Shown: positions 1-6,323 of the stretch, one piece after another
Layout: every line of letters begins with the position of its first letter
Numbering within the stretch: the stretch's first letter is position 1
Assembly: GCA_947627145.1 (NCBI GenBank)
Contig: CANQUW010000003.1
Location: forward strand, 1-26,661
Reading direction: 5' to 3'
Length of the DNA stretch: 26,661 bases
DNA from: an uncultured Bacilli bacterium
GTDB taxonomy: Bacteria > Bacillota_I > Bacilli_A > RF39 > UBA660
Notes under the pieces: model-generated
What the model was told of the DNA's origin: nothing
Database searches by the model: none
What the model saw: the letters and a program-made list of their open reading frames with translations, nothing else
Position numbers and translations under genes: made by a program

Positions 1-22
1 CATACAAAGTATGAGCTCACTC

Positions 23-130
23 GAGTAATAGGCCACTGCATCACTTGGCATCTCATCGAATTCTAATGAATCCTACACTTTAGACTTTTACAGTCCGCGA
101 TAGACGATGTCTTCCTATCCTCTATTACTC
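23..130 (-). ncRNA. Candidate structured RNA at window edge, family unknown
   Basis: A perfect 9-bp helix pairs 122-130 with 23-31 and encloses about 90 nt. Inside, read on the minus strand, are GATAG/CTATC with a bulge, GACT/AGTC, GGATTC/GAATTC (loop ATTA) and GCCA/TGGC hairpins. No ORF covers the region. An AT-rich promoter-like stretch lies just upstream on the minus strand (TTGTTA at 156-161, TATTAT at 135-140, spacer only 15), which suggests minus-strand transcription, but the spacing is poor. The RNA may continue past the left end of the window; GAGCTC and CATAC/GTATG pairings continue there. I looked for the cores of 5S rRNA, tmRNA, RNase P, SRP RNA and the common riboswitches and recognised none. 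The strand and both ends are uncertain. The rest of 131-309 is very AT-rich with nothing else recognisable. Confidence 0.35.
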
Positions 131-309
131 ATATATAATATACAATACATATATATAACAAAATGTCATAATATGTATAGCAATTACCTAAGTTAATATT
201 TCCTTCAAGTTATGTATTGCGTATTATAACACAAACTCAGAAAAAAGTCAATTGAAATAATTAGTATACTTATATTCTAACACATATTTTAATTAATACA
301 ATACCAAAG

Positions 310-768
310 TTAATCTAATCCAACATAATCTCTAACAAATCTTTCATAAACCCATTCTGGAGCATAATTCAAAATAAAGGTTAAAGCCTCTTCTAATTCA
401 GATTTAGACATAGTTTTTATATGATTCATGGCTTTTTTGTATAAATATTTTTCATATTCCTCATATTCTTTTTGAGACTCTTCTACTTCTTTTAAAAACT
501 TATCAACATCTTTTGGAAAAATAGTAAAGTAAAGTGCTACTATATGTTTGCATATAACTCTCCTACCATTAGCATGTGGACAATTACATTTAGAATTTCT
601 AGGATGTTCTAAATCCAAAATAACATCATATTTTTCGTTATTACTACCAACTACTTCTCCACTATATCTAAATTCATCTAATTGCTTATATTTTTTTACT
701 TTTTTATTTTTATAATAATCAAGTCCTCTCCAAACAGAATTACCACTTGCAATATTTATTATTTTCAT
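310..768 (-). CDS. SWIM zinc-finger protein
   Basis: Protein of 152 residues. Residues 61-75 carry the SWIM zinc-binding pattern C-x-C-x9-C-x-H (C61, C63, C73, H75), followed by the usual short hydrophobic helix (HIVALYF). SWIM domains bind zinc and are linked to DNA or protein binding. The protein is much shorter than the SWIM proteins associated with Snf2 helicases and has no other recognisable domain; residues 88-115 are Glu/Lys-rich and probably a coiled coil or long helix. The ATG is preceded by GGAGGTAGTGTAGT. The gene is monocistronic, with its own extended -10 promoter, just downstream of proS on the same strand. The precise role is unknown. Confidence 0.75.
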   Translation of the reverse strand: MKIINIASGNSVWRGLDYYKNKKVKKYKQLDEFRYSGEVVGSNNEKYDVILDLEHPRNSKCNCPHANGRRVICKHIVALYFTIFPKDVDKFLKEVEESQKEYEEYEKYLYKKAMNHIKTMSKSELEEALTFILNYAPEWVYERFVRDYVGLD

Positions 769-817
769 ACTACACTACCTCCACTACTAATTATAAAATT
801 TTCTTTTTATAAATAAT

Positions 818-823
818 ATTATA
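818..823 (-). promoter_or_regulatory. Extended -10 promoter of the SWIM gene
   Basis: Minus strand reads TGGTATAAT, a consensus extended -10 (TGnTATAAT), about 50 nt upstream of the SWIM gene start. No good -35 box is visible, as is common for extended -10 promoters. Confidence 0.5.
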
Positions 824-859
824 CCAAATCCAATTATTTACAATTTCTTAATTTTATAA

Positions 860-2128
860 TTACTTAAACACATTTAAAATTTCATTCAATTTCACTATTT
901 CCTTTAAACCAGTTTTAACATCTTCCACTTCAAAGTTATCACCATCAAACCTATTACCCAATACTATCATTTTAGGAGTACCTAACACATAAACATCATT
1001 TATTCTATTTCCAATAGTTAAATTTTCTCTATCATCAATAATTGCTAATACACCATTATCATTTAAATAACAATATAATTTTTCTGCTACATCTTTATTA
1101 TTTTCATTATAAATAATTTGTACTTTATAAGGTGCAATTGAATATGGTAAAACAAATCCTTTTACTCTGCCATTATTTATAATAACATTATTTTCTATTA
1201 TCATAGCAATTATTCTAGAAATACCAATACCATAACATCCCATATAATAAGAACTATCATTTCCTTCTTTATCTTTAAAATATAACTTCATACTAGAAGA
1301 ATATTTATCCCCAAGTGCAAAAATATGACCAAGTTCAATAGTATTAACCTCTTCCAACTTACTAATATCATTAATTCCTAATTGTTCTAAATATTCATCT
1401 TTATTATCAAATTCTAAAACCTCTCTATTAATACCAATATTATTATCTTTATAATATAAAATTTTATCTTCACCTAATTTAGTTTCAGCTTGAAACTCTA
1501 GTGATTTAGATCCACCAATAACACCATTATCACTAACAGTAGGTATAATTTTTATTCCAAGTCTTTTAAATATTTTAAAATAAACATCTTTAATTATATT
1601 ATAAGTATTCTCCATATCACTTTCATTTTTATCAAACGAATAAGCATCCATCATAACAAAAGCACGAGATCTAAACAAATATCCTCTTGTTCTCATTTCC
1701 TTTCTAAACTTTGTATTTATCTGATAATATACAGCAGGTAAGTTTTTATAAGAAGGAAGTCTATTAGAAGCAAATACCAAAGCACACTCCTCTGCAGTTG
1801 GCCCAAGACCATACTCTCCTAAATTATTTTCAATAGTAAACATAATATCAGAAGTTTTAGTATAGGTATCCCATCTATCAGATTTAATCCAAACATCCTT
1901 AGGTTGCAATTGTGGAAATTCCACCTGAACACATCCTACTTTATCAAGTTCATCTATTATTATATCTTCAATAATCCTTTCAAGTTTTGTCCATAAATTA
2001 CCATAACCATATATACCACTTTCAAATTGATATAATTCTCCAAGTTTAAATAAAATATCTTGCGAAGAATAATCTTTACTAACATCAGAAATATTTATTT
2101 TTTTAATATTCAAATTACTAAGTCTCAT
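860..2128 (-). CDS. proS: Prolyl-tRNA synthetase, compact form without INS editing domain
   Basis: A class II aminoacyl-tRNA synthetase of 422 residues that charges tRNA-Pro with proline. Visible parts: GLGPTAEE (107-114), motif 2 FRKEMRTRG (141-149), ARAFVMMDAYSF-like segment (155-165), GGSKSLEF (205-212), LGHIFALG (266-273), motif 3 GCYGIGISR (297-305), and a C-terminal anticodon-binding domain (about 335-420, with IAPYKVQII). Standard bacterial ProRS (about 570 residues) carries a roughly 180-residue INS editing domain between the GGS and LGHIF segments; here only about 50 residues separate them, so the Ala-tRNA-Pro editing domain is absent, as in the shorter ProRS type known from alphaproteobacteria and mitochondria. 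Start: an in-frame ATG 18 codons upstream would begin inside the T-box terminator; the ATG at 2126-2128 has GGAAGGTGAT at proper spacing, so I chose it. Regulated by the T-box upstream. Confidence 0.93.
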   Translation of the reverse strand: MRLSNLNIKKINISDVSKDYSSQDILFKLGELYQFESGIYGYGNLWTKLERIIEDIIIDELDKVGCVQVEFPQLQPKDVWIKSDRWDTYTKTSDIMFTIENNLGEYGLGPTAEECALVFASNRLPSYKNLPAVYYQINTKFRKEMRTRGYLFRSRAFVMMDAYSFDKNESDMENTYNIIKDVYFKIFKRLGIKIIPTVSDNGVIGGSKSLEFQAETKLGEDKILYYKDNNIGINREVLEFDNKDEYLEQLGINDISKLEEVNTIELGHIFALGDKYSSSMKLYFKDKEGNDSSYYMGCYGIGISRIIAMIIENNVIINNGRVKGFVLPYSIAPYKVQIIYNENNKDVAEKLYCYLNDNGVLAIIDDRENLTIGNRINDVYVLGTPKMIVLGNRFDGDNFEVEDVKTGLKEIVKLNEILNVFK

Positions 2129-2146
2129 AATAACATCACCTTCCAT

Positions 2147-2192
2147 AAAAAAAAGATGATACCCAAAGGAGTGCATATGCACGGTACCATCC
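2147..2192 (-). terminator. T-box terminator hairpin
   Basis: GGATGGTACC (2183-2192 arm) pairs with GGGTATCATC (2155-2164), including one G-U pair, followed by eight T (2147-2154). The 5' arm is also the T-box core, so terminator and antiterminator are mutually exclusive. Confidence 0.88.
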
Positions 2193-2344
2193 TAATATTT
2201 ACTTAATTTAAATAACGGCTATTAACCGAAAATGTTTACATTTCACTCAAGAGTAGGAACTATTACATAGTTTTATTATTTTACACCAACCAATAACTCT
2301 CTTTAAAAACTAATATAACAATCATGTCTCCATCAAAGATTTAT
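2147..2344 (-). promoter_or_regulatory. T-box riboswitch leader of proS
   Basis: The untranslated leader between the sigma-A promoter and proS has the T-box landmarks in order on the minus strand: GATGGAGAC near the 5' end, AGAGAG and GGTTGGTG in stem I, a candidate specifier CCT (Pro) within GTTCCTACTC followed by GAGTG, a CGG-TTAATA-CCG-like stem III, then the T-box core with TGGTACC (2183-2189), which would bind the uncharged tRNA acceptor end. It ends in a terminator. Uncharged tRNA-Pro should favour the antiterminator and switch proS on. The CCT specifier is inferred from position and agrees with the downstream gene. Confidence 0.9.
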
Positions 2345-2350
2345 GACATA

Positions 2351-2379
2351 ATGATACTACATTAAAAGTATTTAGTCAA
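2351..2379 (-). promoter_or_regulatory. Sigma-A promoter of the T-box/proS transcript
   Basis: TTGACT (2374-2379), 17-nt spacer, TATCAT (2351-2356). The predicted transcription start near 2344 fits the expected 5' end of T-box stem I. Between this promoter and the GNAT gene (2380-2473) I see only short, stop-ridden frames. Confidence 0.8.
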
Positions 2380-2473
2380 ATTTTCATCGCTTTATCAATA
2401 ACAACTACTTCCATGTTTTTTGTACTAACTTCTTTTTCGTATCATTATCAATAAATTTTTCTAATCATTTAAA

Positions 2474-2971
2474 TTACCTCTTTTTTATATTATCATTTTT
2501 TATTTCCGTATGAATACTTTTATCATCCCTTAAATACAATCCACAATTATGACCTTCAACAACACCTCTATCAATTTCCTGATTAAATCCTAATTTAAAA
2601 TATATATGACGAGCAACTTCATTATCGTCATTAACTGCTATAGTAAATTCACTAAAACCTTTTTCTTCTAAAGCAGAAATAACATACTTTAAAAACTTTT
2701 GTCCATATCCCTTATTTTGATAATCTTTTTTAACACGAAAAGCTTCTAAAGACGCTCTAACATGAGGAATAGTTTCATTTTTATAATTTTGATTAACATA
2801 ATTAACAGTAATATCTCCAACAATATGTCCCTTATCTTCAATAATGAACATGTCTATATTTCCACTACTAAGTTGCTCATATCTTTTATCATAAAATTTT
2901 TGATAAACCTTATCATTTAATAATTCTTTATACATATATAGTTCTTCTTTTTCTAATTTTCTAAATTCCAT
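2474..2971 (-). CDS. GNAT family N-acetyltransferase
   Basis: Protein of 165 residues with a single GNAT fold, expected to transfer an acetyl group from acetyl-CoA to an amine; the substrate cannot be read from sequence. Motif A (V-x3-YQNKGYGQKFLKY, about 81-97) is the acetyl-CoA pyrophosphate loop (Q/R-x-x-G-x-G), followed by motif B with NDDNEVARHIYFKLGF (about 115-130), the classic end of a GNAT domain. Length is normal for a stand-alone GNAT. The ATG at 2971 has AGAGGTG eight bases upstream. It lies upstream of the proS T-box on the same strand, but proS has its own promoter, so the two are probably independent. The C-terminus is Lys/Asp/Asn-rich and looks disordered. Confidence 0.85.
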   Translation of the reverse strand: MEFRKLEKEELYMYKELLNDKVYQKFYDKRYEQLSSGNIDMFIIEDKGHIVGDITVNYVNQNYKNETIPHVRASLEAFRVKKDYQNKGYGQKFLKYVISALEEKGFSEFTIAVNDDNEVARHIYFKLGFNQEIDRGVVEGHNCGLYLRDDKSIHTEIKNDNIKKR

Positions 2972-3020
2972 AACACACCTCTAATAATATTATACAAAAA
3001 ATTATAAAAGAAAAAAAGAC

Positions 3021-4157
3021 TTATAAAGGTATTTTTAAAGTCTGTCCTATTCTTAAAGTATTACTACTAAGATTATTAAAACTTTTTATTTTATCAACAC
3101 TTGTATCATAACGTCTCGCAATCGCATATAAAGTATCTCCACTAAGTACTGTATAATTAACATAATTAACTCCGCTAGTTGTAGGTATTTTTAATACTTG
3201 CCCTATTTGTAAAATATTGCTAGTTAAATTGTTAAAACTCTTAATAGTATCCACACTTGTATTATAAAGTCTAGCTATTCCATATAAAGTATCATTTTTC
3301 TCAACAACATAATTAATATAACTTTCATTTTCTGTTTTAGTAGGAATCTTTAATGTTTGTCCTATGATAATCAAATCACTAGTTAAATTATTAAGACTTT
3401 TAATTTCTGCAGTTGTTGTATTAAAACGTTCTGCCAAAACTGATAAACTATCTCCAGGTTGTACTGTATAAACAAAATAATTATCAGTAGAAGTTGTAGG
3501 TATTTTTAATACTTGCCCTATTTGCAAAATATCACTAGTCAGGTTATTCAAACTCTTAATAGCATCCACACTTGTATCATAACGTCTCGCAATTGCATAT
3601 AAAGTATCTCCACTTTTTACAGTATAAGTTAAATTATTACCAGTATCACCATCATTATTAGTATTATTATCATCAACTCCAACATCATTAAGTACACATG
3701 AATTTAAATTACCATATAAAGAATTAATTAAGTTCCAAGTATTACTATCAACTACTCCATTAGCAGTAATTTCATTATTAAGTTGAAACCTTTTAACAGC
3801 AACTTCAGTTTCTCTGTCAAAATCCCCATTAATTTCTCCTGTATAAAATAAAAGTGCTTTAAGTTTAGTTTGTAAATCTCTAACATAACTACCAGTAGAA
3901 CCATACCCTAAGTTAGGAAAAACACTTATTGTTGAAATCTGAGGTTCAGTTTCACTATTTAGTCTAATCCAAGTTTCACTATCCACTACTCCAGTATCAC
4001 TAAGTCCAACACTTCTTTGAAAAGCTTTAACTCCCTCTTCTGTTGCTAGACCAAACTCTCCATTAATTACAGGATTATAAAAACCGAGTCTTTTTAACTT
4101 TTCCTGTAAAATTACAACATTATCTCCACTACTACCTAAAACTAAATTTTCATACAT
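3021..4157 (-). CDS. Peptidoglycan-binding protein: two PG_binding_1 domains plus four LysM repeats
   Basis: Protein of 378 residues made only of binding modules: PG_binding_1 at about 5-67 and 83-147 (each with the GxxGxxVxxLQxxL and Tx(D/E)AVxxFQ patterns), an Asn/Asp-rich linker (160-175), then four LysM repeats at about 178-220, 230-272, 282-325 and 334-377, each opening Y-T/V-V-x-x-G/N-D-T/S-L and closing IGQxLKIP. LysM binds GlcNAc-containing glycans. There is no catalytic domain, no signal peptide and no membrane segment. Absence of a signal peptide, together with the divergent SleC-like neighbour, suggests a protein made in the mother cell and assembled on the spore cortex or coat, as for SafA-like LysM proteins; that is inference. 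The 65-bp divergent gap holds CATAAACT (4173-4180, minus), similar to a sigma-E/K -10, but no convincing -35. Confidence 0.85.
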   Translation of the reverse strand: MYENLVLGSSGDNVVILQEKLKRLGFYNPVINGEFGLATEEGVKAFQRSVGLSDTGVVDSETWIRLNSETEPQISTISVFPNLGYGSTGSYVRDLQTKLKALLFYTGEINGDFDRETEVAVKRFQLNNEITANGVVDSNTWNLINSLYGNLNSCVLNDVGVDDNNTNNDGDTGNNLTYTVKSGDTLYAIARRYDTSVDAIKSLNNLTSDILQIGQVLKIPTTSTDNYFVYTVQPGDSLSVLAERFNTTTAEIKSLNNLTSDLIIIGQTLKIPTKTENESYINYVVEKNDTLYGIARLYNTSVDTIKSFNNLTSNILQIGQVLKIPTTSGVNYVNYTVLSGDTLYAIARRYDTSVDKIKSFNNLSSNTLRIGQTLKIPL

Positions 4158-4222
4158 ATAATCACCTAATTAAGTTTATGATATTTTTATATATTTATTA
4201 ATATAATTAAATGAGGTGAATT

Positions 4223-5437
4223 ATGGCAAAAGGAAATTTAAAAGTAAATGTCTATAGTGATACTATCGCAAACCCTATAAAGGGAGCAACTATAAAGATT
4301 TTAAAAGATGATAATATCATTGCAACAGAAATAACTAATGAAAATGGAGAAACAAACTTAATAACATTAGATACCGTAGATAAAAGTTATTCTGAAGTTG
4401 ATCAAAAAGAAGTAAGACCTTATGAAACTTATAATATAGAAGTAACAGCCTTAGGACTTACACCAACAACTATTGAAAATGTAGAAATATTTGATGGCAT
4501 TACATCTATTCAAAATATCTATATGACTTCAATCGATGAATCACAACATGAAAATATAGAAGAACTACCACCAAATACTCTATGGGAAAACGTAGAGCAA
4601 AACCAACCATCAAGTGATAACGAAAATAGTGGAATTGCACCCATTGTTTTAAAACGTGTAGAAATACCAGAAAATATAATAGTACATAATGGTACACCAT
4701 CACAAAGTGCAACTAACTATACAGTTCCCTTTATTGATTACATTAAAAATGTAGCATCTAGTGAAATATATAGTACATGGCCTAAAGATGCGATAAAAGC
4801 AAATGTTCTTGCAATTATATCATTTACACTAAATAGAATTTATACAGAATGGTATCGTAGTAGAGGTTATGATTTTACAATAACATCTTCCCCATCATAT
4901 GATCAAAAATGGACAAGAAATGGAACTATATATGAACCAATATCTAAAATAGTAGATGAAGTATTTAATGAATATATAAGAAAAGGAGTAAGACTGGAAC
5001 CTTTACTAGCAAAGTATAGAGATGAAACAAGTGAAAGTGGAATACTTAGTCAATGGGGATCAAAATCTCTTGCGGATAAAGGATACACCGCAGAAGAAAT
5101 AATAAAATATTATTACGGAAATGATGCAGGTATATATGAAGCTCCAACTACAAATAAATCTCCCTACTCTTTTACAACAACACTAAAAGAAGGAGATTGT
5201 AATATAGATGTCTATATATTACAAAATTCTCTAAACTATATTAGAGGAAGTTATCCTGGAATACCAGTAATACCAAATCCTACAGGATACTTTGATGAAA
5301 ATACTAAAAATGCAGTAAAAACTTTTCAAAAAGTATTCTCACTCTCACAAACAGGACAAGTTAATTATAGTACATGGTACAAAATATCATATATACTAAC
5401 TGCAGTAGAAAATCTAACAGAAAGTGTATTCAACTAA
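4223..5437 (+). CDS. SleC-like spore cortex-lytic enzyme (SpoIID-like catalytic domain plus PG-binding domain)
   Basis: Protein of 404 residues with the layout I recognise from clostridial SleC: an N-terminal transthyretin/carboxypeptidase-regulatory-like beta domain (about 5-102), a Ser/Asn/Pro-rich linker (105-150), a SpoIID-like lytic transglycosylase domain (about 165-303, with SSEIYSTWP around Glu181, the position of the SpoIID catalytic Glu, then LNRIYTEWYRSRGYDFTIT and SQWGSKSLADKGYTAEEI), and a C-terminal PG_binding_1 domain (about 322-392). SleC degrades cortex peptidoglycan during germination after its pro-region is removed. No signal peptide is visible, as expected for a protein made in the mother cell. 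RBS GAGGTGAATT precedes the ATG. The gene is divergent from the LysM protein. The name rests on architecture and remembered family sequence, so confidence in the exact substrate is moderate. Confidence 0.82.
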   Translation: MAKGNLKVNVYSDTIANPIKGATIKILKDDNIIATEITNENGETNLITLDTVDKSYSEVDQKEVRPYETYNIEVTALGLTPTTIENVEIFDGITSIQNIYMTSIDESQHENIEELPPNTLWENVEQNQPSSDNENSGIAPIVLKRVEIPENIIVHNGTPSQSATNYTVPFIDYIKNVASSEIYSTWPKDAIKANVLAIISFTLNRIYTEWYRSRGYDFTITSSPSYDQKWTRNGTIYEPISKIVDEVFNEYIRKGVRLEPLLAKYRDETSESGILSQWGSKSLADKGYTAEEIIKYYYGNDAGIYEAPTTNKSPYSFTTTLKEGDCNIDVYILQNSLNYIRGSYPGIPVIPNPTGYFDENTKNAVKTFQKVFSLSQTGQVNYSTWYKISYILTAVENLTESVFN

Positions 5438-5445
5438 AAATTTAC

Positions 5446-5470
5446 AAAAAGTAACTAAATACTTGTTTTT
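5446..5470 (+). terminator. Weak terminator after the SleC-like gene
   Basis: AAAAAGTA (5446-5453) and TACTTGTTTTT (5460-5470) form an A/T-rich stem with one mismatch, running into Ts. The 3' arm overlaps the -35 box of the downstream toxin promoter. Weak stem, hence low confidence. Confidence 0.35.
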
Positions 5471-5491
5471 AGAAACAATGCATAGTATAAT
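5463..5491 (+). promoter_or_regulatory. Sigma-A promoter of the toxin mRNA
   Basis: TTGTTT (5463-5468), 17-nt spacer, TATAAT (5486-5491). The predicted start is near 5498, giving a leader of about 60 nt before the peptide ATG. Confidence 0.8.
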
Positions 5492-5557
5492 TTTTTATAG
5501 GGAATATCAATTGTTGAGTGTCTACCTCTAATCCTTACGGAAAGGAGGTTTGATATA

Positions 5558-5653
5558 ATGACAGTTAAAACTTTTATTATAAAAGTTCTAGAGTTCATTA
5601 CTATCATTTTATTTCTCCTTATCATTATAATAGTAATAGTAATAAAAAAATGA
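5558..5653 (+). CDS. Small hydrophobic peptide, candidate type I toxin
   Basis: 31 residues: MTVKTFIIKVLEF followed by an uninterrupted run of Ile, Leu, Val, Phe and Thr from about 13 to 29, ending in Lys-Lys. One membrane helix with a short basic tail is typical of type I toxins (Fst, TxpA, BsrG, PepA1 and similar). The SD AGGAGG (5543-5548) is perfect and 9 nt from the ATG, but lies in a hairpin with either TCCTT (5532-5536) or ACCTC (5524-5528), so translation should be restricted. The ORF has its own promoter and terminator, and an antisense RNA overlaps its 3' untranslated region. I do not recognise the peptide family; the sequence alone does not prove toxicity. Confidence 0.75.
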   Translation: MTVKTFIIKVLEFITIILFLLIIIIVIVIKK

Positions 5654-5681
5654 CACTTAATTCACATTTGAATTAAATGTC
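5644..5681 (-). terminator. Terminator of the antisense RNA
   Basis: Stem of 13 positions, 5652-5664 against 5669-5681, with a 4-nt loop and one mismatch, followed on the minus strand by seven T (5644-5650). On the plus strand the same hairpin starts directly after the peptide stop codon. Confidence 0.75.
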
Positions 5682-5696
5682 TATACATTAAGAATG

Positions 5697-5737
5697 GGTA
5701 GACATTCAACACAAGAAAATTGAATGTCCCCTTTTTT
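5697..5737 (+). terminator. Terminator of the toxin mRNA
   Basis: GACATTCAA (5701-5709) pairs with TTGAATGTC (5720-5728); flanking GGG and CCC can extend it, then TTTTTT (5732-5737). Its 5' arm is also complementary to the mRNA 5' end. Confidence 0.8.
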
Positions 5738-5765
5738 ATTTTATGCAAGAATACTTGCTAAATAC

Positions 5766-5794
5766 ATTATAACATAAAAATTATTTGTTAACAA
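5766..5794 (-). promoter_or_regulatory. Sigma-A promoter of the antisense RNA
   Basis: Minus strand: TTGTTA (5789-5794), 17-nt spacer, TATAAT (5766-5771). It sits immediately after the stop of the ASCH gene. Confidence 0.8.
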
Positions 5795-5800
5795 GATAAA

Positions 5801-6184
5801 CTAATCATAATTCCAAAGACCAAGTTTTCCATTTACATAAATAGATTCTATTTTTTTAACATTTTCTAATTTAAAACCATATCCTACCCACTCTTCATCT
5901 TTACAAACACCGCTATAAATTAAAGAGTCTTTTTTATTTAACATTTTCTTAATATCTTTATCAACAAAAACACAGTCTGTAATTTTAGCTTTTGCAATTA
6001 TACAACCAGTAGGATACTCTAAATTAAGTTTACTAAACTTTTTCATAGCTTTTTTATCCACACTTTTAGATGCATGTATCAATATATCTCCTCTATATTT
6101 AGTCTTCCACGTTCTAAATTCATATTCTTTTAAACCTTCTGCAATTAAAGTCGCAAAAGGCTGTTTTATACTTATTACTTTCAT
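5801..6184 (-). CDS. ASCH domain protein
   Basis: Protein of 127 residues consisting of one ASCH (PUA-like beta barrel) domain. It opens with MKVISIKQPFATLIAEGLKE and follows with EFRTWKTKYRGDILIHASK, the usual ASCH signature of a QP-A-I--G-K--E-R motif and a R-GP/D-I-IHAS motif; later comes GCIIAKAKITDC. ASCH proteins bind RNA or modified nucleosides, and some (YqfB type) hydrolyse N4-acetylcytidine; which applies here is not clear. Start: a GTG four codons upstream lies inside AAAGGTGAT, which is better read as the RBS for the ATG at 6182-6184. The stop is only six bases from the antisense RNA promoter. Confidence 0.83.
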   Translation of the reverse strand: MKVISIKQPFATLIAEGLKEYEFRTWKTKYRGDILIHASKSVDKKAMKKFSKLNLEYPTGCIIAKAKITDCVFVDKDIKKMLNKKDSLIYSGVCKDEEWVGYGFKLENVKKIESIYVNGKLGLWNYD

Positions 6185-6226
6185 AAAATATATCACCTTT
6201 CAAATTACTAACAAAAATATATTAAA

Positions 6227-6311
6227 TGGTACAAGAGAGGAGATTTGAACTCCCACGATATAATATCACTACTCCCTCAAAGTAGCGTGTCTACCATTCC
6301 ACCACTCTTGC
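6227..6311 (-). tRNA. tRNA-Leu (anticodon GAG)
   Basis: Class II tRNA of 85 nt including an encoded CCA (6227-6229). Acceptor GCAAGAG pairs with CTCTTGT, with a G-U at the end. Anticodon stem CTACT/AGTAG holds loop TTGAGGG, giving GAG, which reads CUU/CUC. A long variable arm typical of tRNA-Leu and a GTTCAAATC T-loop are present. Confidence 0.95.
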
Positions 6312-6323
6312 AAATACAATATT

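Larger units (their letters stand above)
5644..5759 (-). ncRNA. Antisense RNA, candidate type I antitoxin
   Basis: A consensus promoter on the minus strand (TTGTTA/TATAAT, 5766-5794) predicts a start near 5759. Transcription leftwards crosses the inverse of the toxin terminator and stops at a hairpin plus T tract at 5644-5681. The roughly 116-nt RNA has no ORF of note and is complementary to about 94 nt of the toxin mRNA's 3' end (5644-5737). Its exposed loops correspond to the very bases that the toxin mRNA 5' end pairs with (5697-5710), so it could block refolding or provoke RNase III cleavage. Its role is inferred from architecture. Confidence 0.7.

Noticed and set aside
1..130. Left-edge structured element as 5S rRNA, tmRNA, RNase P RNA or a cobalamin riboswitch
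   Set aside because: The conserved cores (CCGAAC of 5S; GGATTCGAC of tmRNA; GAGGAAAGTCC of RNase P; full B12 box) are not present, only partial look-alikes such as GGCCACTG.
2391..2473. Short peptide-like frames on the minus strand between the GNAT gene and the proS promoter (for example ATG at 2426 reading MEVVVIDKAMKI)
   Set aside because: Fewer than 25 codons, several stops, no RBS. It could be a gene remnant, but nothing recognisable supports it.
3021..3640. DNA repeats in the LysM gene as a mobile or CRISPR-like repeat array
   Set aside because: The similar blocks are in-frame protein repeats (LysM) of about 150 bp with diverged spacers, not a CRISPR or transposable element.
4173..4180. 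CATAAACT as a sigma-E/K -10 for the LysM gene
   Set aside because: The -10 resembles the consensus, but no matching -35 is visible at the right distance in this very AT-rich gap, so it is not listed as a promoter.
4506..4712. 68-codon minus-strand frame inside the SleC-like gene
   Set aside because: Antisense shadow of a well-supported coding gene; no RBS or promoter.
5558..5653. The 31-codon ORF as a holin or leader peptide
   Set aside because: There is no downstream gene to attenuate, no phage context, and a dedicated antisense RNA; the type I toxin reading explains more.
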